Assembly: GCA_001414485.1 (NCBI GenBank)
Contig: LLEY01000013.1
Span: 496,001 to 560,000 of the forward strand
Source of the DNA: Calycina herbarum
Taxonomy: Eukaryota; Ascomycota; Leotiomycetes; Helotiales; Pezizellaceae
Direction of reading: 5' to 3'
DNA: 64,000 nt
Positions 55,401-64,000 of the stretch are shown here, in pieces (position 1 is the first letter of the stretch; each line of letters opens with the position of its first letter). The position numbers were made by a program, and so were the translations under genes. The notes beneath the pieces are model-generated. The model did not search any database and was not told the origin of the DNA. It worked only from the letters and a program-made list of their open reading frames with translations.

Positions 55401-58117
55401 CGCTTTTCCAACACTCCGAAACGGATATCTGCCATCATTCATAAACAAACCTCTATATTTCACTGGAAAAACATATGCTATGATATCAAGGTGAAGAAGG
55501 AGGAACGACGAATTCTTGATCGTGTGGATGGGTGGGTCAAACCGGGCACCTTGACGGCATTGATGGTACGTATTAATCAGTCTTTATGTCTTGTTGGATT
55601 TCTCACGCCGTACCCCAAACTGCTTCAATTTTCTTTTGCCTCATTCAACACAATGTGAAACCCTGTTCCTCCCTTGTAATAACCAGAACCTCGTGTTTAT
55701 ATGCTTCCCACCCGAGATTATCTTGTCTCATTTGTTAGAGTTTGAGAACGCCGTCACTAATTACTTGCTGTTAGGGTCCTTCTGGTGCAGGCAAAACGAC
55801 ACTTTTGTAAGCCACTCTTTGCCGTTCTTCATACCTCCTTTCTAACCATGAATAGGGATGTCTTAGCTACACGAGATACCGCTGGTACTGCATCTGGATA
55901 CGCTCTAGTTGATGGACACAACAGAGACATATCATTTCAGCGGAAAACTGGGTACGCGCAGCAAAAGGATGTTCACTTGGAGACTATGACGGTTCGTGAG
56001 GCACTTCGCTTCAACGCGCTCATGTGTCAACCACAAGAAATTCCAAAGAAAGAGAAACTCGCCTACGTCGAAACAGTCATCAAGCTGCTTGGGATGAGCT
56101 ATTATGCAGATGCAATTGTGGGCGTGCCGGGCGAAGGCAAGTGCAGGAATTGATTGATATCGTTGATTCCCAGCTAACTTTCATGGCAGGACTCAATATT
56201 GAAGAAAGAAAGAAGTTGACAATCGCGGTGGAACTGGCAGCAAGACCAAAGCTTCTTCTGTTCCTAGATGAACCCACTTCTGGACTTGATAGTCAAACTT
56301 CGTGGAGTATTCTGGACCTGCTCCGCAAGTTGACTCTGCATGGTCAAGCTATTCTTTGTACTATTCATCAACCGTCGGGTATCTTGTTCCAACGATTTGA
56401 CCGCCTTCTATTGCTTGCACCGGTAGGTAAGCCAGTTTATTTTGGGGAGATTGGCCCAAGTGCAACAACCGTTATCGGCTATTTCGAACGCAACGGAGCA
56501 ACCAAATGTCCCCCCACCGGCAACCCAGCAGAGTGGATCATGGAGGTCATTGGATGTGCTCCTGGTCATCACAGCACCGTTGACTGGTCCGAAATTTGGC
56601 GACACAGTCCGGAGTACTCTCGCGTTCAAAGCGAGTTAGATTCGATGGAACTACGAGCACATCGCAGAATGCCCAGTGGAGAAGAAAATGGTGAGCATGA
56701 CTATGAGGAGTTTGCTGCTCCATTCTCCGTACAGCTCTGGGAATGTTTCAAGCGAGTCAATGTGCAATATTGGCGAACGCCTTCATATATCTATTCGAAG
56801 GTGGCATTGTCTCTCTTAACGGTATGGGTGGCCTTACTCTGTTCGTCGCGTTGCTCTCTCGCTAACATATCACAGTCATTGTTCATCGGCTTTTCCTTTT
56901 ACAAAGCGGATAACTCCCTACAAGGCTTACAAAATCAGATATTCAGCATTTTCATGCTTCTGTGAGTACTATGGAATACGTTTGAAGCCATACTAACTGT
57001 TATCTTCCAGAACCCAGGCTGCGAATCTGGTTCCACAAATCCTTCCAAATTTCGTCGCTCAACGCTCGCTTTATGAAGCCCGGGAACGGTCGGCCAAGAC
57101 ATACTCCTGGAAAGTATTTATTCTTTCCAATATACTTGTTGAGATGCCGTGGAATACTTTGATGTCGATTCTCATATTCGCATCTTGGTATTTTCCCGTT
57201 GGGCTCTATCGTAACTCGGCTACGACGATTCTCATGGCTGAAAATAGCGGGATGGTTTTGTTGTTGATGTGGGCCTACATGAGTGAGTTTCCCTCCTACC
57301 ATACAAATACAGTGCTAACTCATTAAAGTGTATATGAGTACTTTCGCACATATGATTCAAGCTGGAGTAGAGCTCGCAGGCATGGCAGGGAACTATGCTA
57401 ATCTGCTATTCATGCTCACGCTAATATTCTGTGGGTGAGTGTGGCCAATTCAAATTTCTTTCCTTGTTGTACGTGCTAACTCTGAGCCTTAGCATTCTGG
57501 TAACACCGGATGCCCTTCCGGGTTTCTGGATCTTCCTTTACCGTATGTCGCCATACAACTATCTTGTTGGTGCGGTTCTGTCCGTCGGTCTAGCCAATGC
57601 AAAAGTCCGTTGTTCAAGCATTGAGCTTCTTCACTTTGAGCCACCAAGTGGAAGCACTTGTGCTTCATACATGAACTCCTTTATCGAATTCTCCGGCGGC
57701 TACCTCACCGATCCCGATTCTGCGTCCATTTGCTCGTTCTGTCCATTGGATGCTTCAAGCAGCTTTCTCAAAACCTTCGGCATCGAATACGAGAATCGAT
57801 GGCGCAACTTTGGGATCATGTGGGTCTTTGTTCTGGCTAATATCCTGGGGGCCTTCTTCTTCTACTGGCTTGCGAGAGTGCCTAAGAAGAGGAATACGAC
57901 TGTGCAAGGTAAAGACGAGGGGCTCGTTTCTGCGGCTGAGAGCGAGGAGATGTTTGCTAGGCAGGAGGAGGAGTTGGAGAAGGTTGAGAAGAGCAGACGG
58001 GAGAAGATGGTTGATGAGGGGGTGTTTGTTGGTGGTGATCGGGGTGGTAGTTCGAGGGGGGTGAGCTCGAAAGGGGCTGTTTCGAAGGGTGGTGGGGGTG
58101 CGGATTGTGAGTTGTGA
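52429..58117 (+). CDS. Full-length PDR-type (ABCG) ABC transporter
   Basis: Fifteen exons (52429-53089, 53146-53545, 53646-53766, 53813-54162, 54213-54352, 54410-54513, 54570-55165, 55214-55565, 55775-55806, 55856-56136, 56190-56821, 56876-56961, 57011-57282, 57329-57434, 57493-58117) encode 1585 residues in one frame. The order is NBD1-TMD1-NBD2-TMD2, as in drug-efflux pumps of the plasma membrane. NBD1 has the family's degenerate Walker A (GRPGSGCSTLL, Cys for Lys) and the loop [17 protein letters not shown]2 has the canonical [11 protein letters not shown], the signature [16 protein letters not shown] and [16 protein letters not shown]. Two introns begin with GC (53767, 56137). The start is the ATG at 52429; a shorter start at 52603 is possible. 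The last residues are Gly/Ser-rich. Confidence 0.88.
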
Positions 58118-58865
58118 GTTGTGAATGAGAGGGTACAGATGGCTTGAGATGAGATGAGGAGATCTTGAGGGGGCGACTTTTAAAGATTTTGGTCCGAAAG
58201 AAAAAGTGGGAGCTGGCTCTTGCATTTTTTATTGGGGTTGCGAGCGCGAGAGCGCCCCTTTTTTTTGAAATCTCTTTTGTTGTTTTCTTGGTGGTTGATC
58301 TTGAAGGTGGGGTAGAGATAGAGCCTTTCTTTGAGTTTGAGAGATAGGGGTTCTCTGTAGACAGAGGCTCTTTTTTTGTTGTTGATTTGGAGGCTTTATT
58401 GCTTTACTGCTTTACTTTCTTTTCTTTTCTTTTGTAACTTGAGAGTGCGAGCGAGGCGCTGGGACTTGCTAGAGAGAGAGGCATCGAGATCGAGGGGGTT
58501 GGGTCAGATCAGAGACAGACTACCAGGGATTAGATGGCTTGAAGTTGCTGAAGTTGCTTATGGGGGTCTCGTTTGATGAATGGGTGGTTGGTAGATTTGA
58601 TTTTTCTTTTGGTAGTTAGTTTGGTGGGGGGATGTAATAAATTTGATTCTTTACTTTGATCCATTGATTCGATGAGCGAGTTCTTTTCTTTGAGGAATGG
58701 TTGGGGGTCTTCTTGGTGTGCTGTTGCTGCTGCGGTGTTGTGGAGGTGCCATTCCAGGCTTTCGTCTCCTATTCTCCAGTAACGTCAGAAACATAGGCTC
58801 CGCTCCGGGTACATCCGGTTTCGCAATATTGTGCGAAAGGGTCTAGGAAAAGGAGATTCATGCTC

Positions 58866-58910
58866 CGAGAAGGGTTAGAAGAATAGAGAAACTGATTTCT
58901 CTATTCTACT
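58866..58910. repeat. Short inverted-repeat element
   Basis: Arms agaatagagaaa (58880-58891) and tttctctattct (58896-58907) are perfect around a ctga loop, preceded by gagaagggttag. Confidence 0.7.
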
Positions 58911-59345
58911 ATATGCTTTCGTACAATAGTTGAGAGTGGATCAAGTTCCTGGAGTAATAGATGGAGGAGGTGTACTCAGACCAAAGCTTTGGGATTCTTA
59001 CACCTTGCGCTGAGTATAAGATTCGGGAAATAAATTTCAGATCTTACAATCACATACTTCAGTCACAAAATACTGGAAATGTTCAATAGTAGGATAGTAA
59101 AGCTCGCTTAGAGTCTCTTTGATCAGACGTGCAGACTTTACCTAGTTGAGATGCGCTATATAAAAAAAAGATGGTATCACGTATTCCTCTGACTGAATAA
59201 TATTAAGACAGGAAATCTGTACGGCTTCGGAGAATAAATCACTCCATCAAAACTTGATATACCGCACACATTCTCTGACCTAAAGAAACAGCGCTTCCAA
59301 TTTTCTTATGTTGAAACATTTGGTTAATAAAGGTCTTGGGAACTT

Positions 59346-59620
59346 TCTAGTATAATAAATTTTAAAAGGGAATGCTAAGTTGTAAAAGAATTTCGTAAGA
59401 ATGTATAGTGAATAAAGTTATTTGAGATAATCTAGCACAATGGATTTAAAAGTGACATGTTAAGTTATAAAGGGATTTAGTAGTAATCGTAAATGTATCT
59501 GCTTGATAACGTTCTTTAAGACTTTCTAGTTGGTAGATTTAAAGAGGTACACTTACAGAATAGGGTTTTCAGTTGTGGAACAAGGGCATTTCGTCATAAG
59601 CTAGACAATATTCGTGAGTT
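59346..59620. repeat. Diverged tandem repeat of about 85-95 bp
   Basis: Units begin at tctag in 59346, 59431 and 59525 and share the order tctag, (t/g)gattttaaag or aattttaaa, then taagttgtaaaag-like sequence. Copies differ widely. Confidence 0.45.
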
Positions 59621-62600
59621 AAAATTACCTAAAAGAATCTTGGATAATTGAGCACTCTAGAAATTTCTTCAGCAGAGAAATATTTCAGCTTCTTATTTAA
59701 GAGCTAACTATATATCCTTACCAAAGAATTCCAGTGGGAAGAGCAAAAATATAGATGCCATACTAGAAATGTTGTGAGTATATACCCGGAAGATGTTTTG
59801 TACTTACGGGACGGCGATTGACATAATTTCGAATGTTTCTTTGGACTTCAAATATGATGCCAAGTACCATCAAATCAAGCCAGATTAACACAGTGCCATC
59901 CGTGATTTCGCACAGGTTTTCAAATTTGTGGCCGAGAGGGTGGTGGAAAGTTACAGAAGCCTTGGGAAACCTTGGTGACTCGGGTGGGAAGCAGGTGAAA
60001 AACGCGTTTTGTGTACCCGACGTGTTTGCCGAAGAGTGATTACGCTGCTGAGATTTGTGCCATAAATGTTTATTCTCTCCGGAAGGCTTTTAAGTACAGT
60101 TAAAGACCTCATTTACTCACAAATGCCTTCAGCCCTATCAAAAGGCCTGAATGTCATTAGTCCTATGTACATAAAAGGAGGTGATACGAAAGTGTGATAC
60201 AGTCCAGTCCTTTGGGCCCTCCACCCCCTGGCTAGCTCGAGTAAATCACTCTTGGGGTGGATCCTCTCACCCATCAAGGTTTCTAAAATGCCCGTCGCCG
60301 CCTTCAATCACCTTCTTCCTTCTCCCCAATTCTCTCTTCTCTTTCTACGATAAGTTTACTTATGTTTCCTCTTCTTCACGCCAGAATCGGTGTGCCAGAA
60401 CCCTCCTTGGTCGAATATGCGGTTCGGTTCACGGAAGAATCCCGAGGAAGCACGTCGATGTAAGCTAAATACAACCAGAACTACAAGGACCTTTCAAACC
60501 CTTCTAAGAAATGATGAGAAATTCACTTAACCCTTCAAGAGGTGTTACAAACTTTTGTGATATTTTGACCTCTTATTTGAGGTTTCCTCAGTCAACGTAA
60601 AGTGGCCGGGTGGCTTGTTTCTCAAATCGACGACCTTTTTCTCGCCCTCGAGAGCATCATAACCCCTTTCAATTTCTCCTCGTTTGATAGCAACTTGACT
60701 TCGCCTGTTCTTAGCAATATGAAATTGGCAGAGCACTCATTCCACGGAATAAACTTTACTCATCTGAGACTAAAACAAACTAGCGTTCCTGTGGGAAATA
60801 AATTTTACGCGATGTTATCACCTAAGAATAATTATTACCTATACATCAAACAATTTCCAGTCAACCACTCTATAAATTGATTTAAGGAATTCAACAAGGA
60901 GACGTTAAATTTCAGTGCGCTTGAAATCCATACTCAAGCACTTTTGCTGAGCCACCATCATTCCTAGCCACTAATTTCTTAGCGATTCCTTACTCACTTT
61001 TCCTAAACACCTTGCAAAAGGAATAGAAAATTAAATGTAAATATATATATATGTTGTGTTTTGAAATCTTGGTAAAGTGGGAATAACCTCATAAAGTAGC
61101 CGGGAATTACAACAAATTTCTCGTATAGCTACGTATACGTAAAAATGAAGGGGTATGGTATACACTTATTAGACCTCCAATACGGGTATACGGGGGGCTA
61201 TGGTACAGGTCCGAGTAGTACTATAAACCTTTGTTTATTGTTTATAATCTGTTCATCATAATATATAGACCTTGGATAGAATCATAGAGTCTAGCAAATG
61301 TTCTTGAGCCAACCTAAAAGCTCCAAATTATCTTGGGAAGTGAGTGAAAGTACGAGGTTGGTGCTGGCAAAACGTGGGGTGCCAAGCGTGATTCGGGGGC
61401 ACTGCGGGGTCACAAAATTCCAACGTCACTTCATCGATTGCTTCAACACTATTTGAACCCAACAAACTCCATGAATAGCAGTCTCTGTGCGATTTGAAAA
61501 TTGTAGAGATAGGACCAAGAGATCCTGTTTATTATGCGTGGGTTTGAGAAGTGAGAAGTAATTTTGGACGGCTTCTCAGAAAAGGACGGGATGAAAAATG
61601 ATTATTTTTCGACAATCATCGTACCCAGGTTTGGGATTATGGTTAGTGCATAGTCTAAAGGCTGTGAACGAGGCATGGGCACGAGTTCAAAGGTCTAGTT
61701 CGAGATTGCAAGATACCGTAGCTATCATGCGTACCTCTCGCTGCAAGTTTTCTTTGTTGGGTGTCAGCAAAGGAATCTCAAGCTAGTCCATAGCACGTCA
61801 GGCTTTGATTAATTTTAGATGTCGGAAGAAACTCATGACTATTAAGTAGGGAGTGTCGGGAGGACTTTCCAAGTAGAAATTTGAAAAGGGGACAACAGCT
61901 AAATTATCTTCAGGATGCTTCGATACGACGCATATGCGACATTACATGCTGGCTTTGGATTGCGGTCCATCACACCTGTTATGCCAGTCGATGTTGTTCT
62001 TGTCTTCTCCTCCTCTTCAAGTGTTGTGCGGCAAGGAATTGCTCTGTTCTAACTAATGGTAGTATCATGGCCGAGCAGCTTCGATCACCCAGCATGGCTT
62101 AGAAGTAGGAAGCAAGGCGATAGCTGGCGCTCCTCTGTCAACTCGCAAAATGCTTCCACCTTTTTCGAATATCTTGAACCAGGAAGTAGGACGTGTCCAA
62201 CGGCCACCGCTGCTTCCCCACGAAGATCTCGGTATGCGCACTCTCGCAGAACCAATTCTTTATCGCAATGTATTACCGCGCCCGATATCGCCAGTGAAGA
62301 GGGCTCACGAGCATCTATATTGATGCCGTCGTCGTGGGTTGCGGGGTGGTGCTGCCATCTCGATCGCAGTCACATTTGCTTGCGAATTGGATATCCTTTG
62401 GGGGCGGTAACAGTTAGCAAATGCTCTTCTTCCAAGAGTCAGAATGAATCGAATACGTACTGGGAATTTTAGCATCCTTGCGCCGTTCTCTGTCCGTTGA
62501 GCTTCGTTGAAGTTCACTGGCGATGGACATGGGTGGTTCTGGCGTTCGTAGGTAGTGAAGCATCAGAAGTCACTTCAACCATACTCACCTCCCGCTCTCG

Positions 62601-62926
62601 TCATCGAGTCCAACGGAAGCCCCCGTCAGACCCAAGTCACGAGGAAAAAGAGCAAACTCGTCTCGCTTGCGCAAACTGGCCAGTCCCGCCGCCAAACTTT
62701 TCCGTTGCCCCCTCGACCACCCAGGTATAAATACTGCCCTCCGCCCACCTGAATCCAAACTTTTCCCTCTTCTCTCCTCAGCATCAGCATCTGCACCGCT
62801 ACACATACACACACGCATTCCACTCACACACATCTTGAGGACTAACCACCCTCATTGATACCCTCTCATCCATACAATCCATATCCCTCACACCCGACCT
62901 TTACGATCTCACAGCAAGCAGTCACA

Positions 62927-63370
62927 ATGTTCTCCCTTGTGGTTTCCGTTGTTGCTGTCTTCTGTGTTCTCCTCGCTCTCGCCCGCCCAGCTCTCGCTGG
63001 ACTCCTCTCGCCACCCTCTGCTGCTGTTATGCTAACAGTTCCAGAGCCATCATCTCCTGTCGTTGCCGTCAAGACTGTCAAGCGTGTCCACTGGGTTATC
63101 GACCCAATCGACAATGATCCAGCGAACCTCAAGTACAACAACCTCCGCCAAGGCACCGCAGTTCCCCTCGGAGCAGAATTCAACGCGACAATTCATATCT
63201 GCAGAAGGAAAAGATGCTACAACTGTTTCGCCCGCAACGGACGCGTCCCCTCCAAGATCCCAATGGAGAAGCTCGAGAAAGAGGATTTCGAGGACAAGAG
63301 GGAAGCGGAGCGCACCGCTTTGCCAATCACCAAGACCCTCGAGGAGTTCATCTTGTATGAGATGGGTTAA
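62927..63370 (+). CDS. Small secreted protein
   Basis: An intronless 147-residue protein with a strong signal peptide (MFSLVVSVVAVFCVLLALA, cleavage after ALAG likely near residue 25). The mature part is basic and hydrophilic, with a short Cys cluster (CRRKRCYNC, about residue 90) and a charged C-terminal helix. I do not recognise a family. It has the size and layout of a secreted effector-like or wall-associated protein, which is inference. TATAAAT at 62726 lies 195 bases upstream of the ATG. A C run follows the stop near 63380. Confidence 0.6.
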   Translation: MFSLVVSVVAVFCVLLALARPALAGLLSPPSAAVMLTVPEPSSPVVAVKTVKRVHWVIDPIDNDPANLKYNNLRQGTAVPLGAEFNATIHICRRKRCYNCFARNGRVPSKIPMEKLEKEDFEDKREAERTALPITKTLEEFILYEMG

Positions 63371-64000
63371 GTATGATATCCCCCCCCCCCTTGTTTGCTT
63401 TCCGAAAAATACTTCAAACAGACCTCACGGTCGACCACAAAAACTTGAAAATATAGGTCCGGTTTCCGATTCGACGCGGGTGGTTCCTCGACGACTACGA
63501 CTCCGGGTCTCAAAAACAATCACCAAAACACGGTTCGCCCGACTGCCACTTATTTCTTTCCTTTCTCAGGTATGACCCTTGGGGTTGTGTGCTCACTTCA
63601 TTTACTTTTGACTTCATATACTGCTGACTTCTTCTAGCTCCTCGGGTACTTCATTGTGCTCGGAGGAAATTTTGCGATTGTACCCATGGCGCATTTCGTA
63701 ACGCGATTCCTTGCAGCGCCAAACTGTCATTCTCGATCATCGAGTGATACGAGGCCGCGTTGCGCTGGATAGATGGAAATCCAGCTGACAATTGGTGCCA
63801 TTCCAAGGATTGAATGACCATCATGCAATCGCATTGGAGACATATTTTGAGAAAGTGCCTGTGGGTTTGTATGTACATAGATCATAGATATCCATAGAAA
63901 AATGAAATCTTTTGTGTTTTCCGCCTTTGTTTACCTTGACCAAGTGAAAATTTGACGCGTTGTATCCATGGCAACTTCTTCTGGCAACTTGATGTCATTC
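63371..64000. other. 3' flank, no gene seen
   Basis: No gene features. The tail of the secreted-protein transcript probably occupies the start of this stretch. Confidence 0.4.

Larger units (their letters stand above)
58118..62926. other. Long gene-poor region with diverged tandem repeats
   Basis: No convincing gene in 4.8 kb. Features seen: an inverted-repeat element at 58866-58910, three diverged tandem units at about 59346-59620, an AT run and a tacgtatacgta palindrome near 61140, and TATAAAT at 62726-62732 before the secreted-protein gene. Short frames at 60602, 61881, 62056 and 62555 lack features. Confidence 0.5.

Noticed and set aside
52429..58117. The transporter first looked like a string of broken ORFs, suggesting a pseudogene.
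   Set aside because: All breaks are resolved by 14 introns with sound borders and one frame of 1586 codons including the stop; key motifs are intact.
48559..58117. A secondary-metabolite gene cluster around the P450 and transporter.
   Set aside because: No backbone synthase (PKS, NRPS, terpene cyclase) occurs within the window.
61132..61143. Palindrome tacgtatacgta in AT-rich DNA.
   Set aside because: Short and isolated; such palindromes are expected by chance in AT-rich sequence.
1..64000. tRNA, rRNA and CRISPR features.
   Set aside because: No B-box-like GGTTCGA element in a cloverleaf context, no rRNA sequence and no regular repeat-spacer array was seen.

Overview
The window is nuclear DNA of a filamentous ascomycete (Pezizomycotina). 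Most genes carry short spliceosomal introns of about 45-65 nt with gtaagt-type donors and ctaac/ctgac branch sites, intergenic spacers are long, and the families are fungal (PP-Z phosphatase, PDR-type ABC transporter, CorA-like membrane protein, STAND N-terminal domain, GPI wall protein, AME1-like kinetochore protein). The gene set resembles Leotiomycetes/Helotiales, but that placement is inference. Gene models were joined by eye: every multi-exon model reported as complete keeps one open frame across all its junctions.

Layout. 1-1685: 3' part of a PPZ-type Ser/Thr phosphatase. 3519-6806: three small genes; two are paralogous single-pass membrane proteins (3519 and 6383). Between them lies the most unusual locus of the window, a 161-codon coiled-coil gene cut into 20 exons (4421-6074), most of them 15-33 nt, nearly all introns in phase 2, with many exons of exactly 21 nt (one heptad). 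6940-8430: mitochondrial-carrier-like protein. 9580-11667: two small MC/Cys-rich genes. 13448-15877: patatin-like lipase. 18660-19400 (-): unknown. 20713-22930: STAND-type N-terminal domain protein with ankyrin-like region. 24037-25443 (-): two more MC/Cys-rich genes. 25892-27181 (-): zinc alcohol dehydrogenase. 28575-29634: GPI-anchored Ser/Thr-rich wall protein. 29984-32084 (-): AME1/CENP-U-like kinetochore protein. 32475-36651: GH106-like glycoside hydrolase. 37496-40361: a 3beta-HSD (ERG26-type) domain fused to a hemerythrin domain. 41035-43363: GNAT acetyltransferase. 44958-46552 (-): CorA-like protein. 48559-50400 (-): cytochrome P450. 52429-58117: full-length PDR transporter. 62927-63370: small secreted protein. 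Long spacers (notably 58.1-62.9 kb) hold diverged repeats and no convincing gene.

Functional links are mostly those of a mixed genomic neighbourhood. Possible associations are the P450 next to the PDR transporter (oxidation and export of lipophilic compounds), the kinetochore gene and the glycoside hydrolase sharing a 390-bp divergent promoter, and the four scattered MC/Cys-rich small genes. Short imperfect inverted-repeat elements sharing a ggtttag/agaat end motif occur several times; two sit inside unusually long introns.
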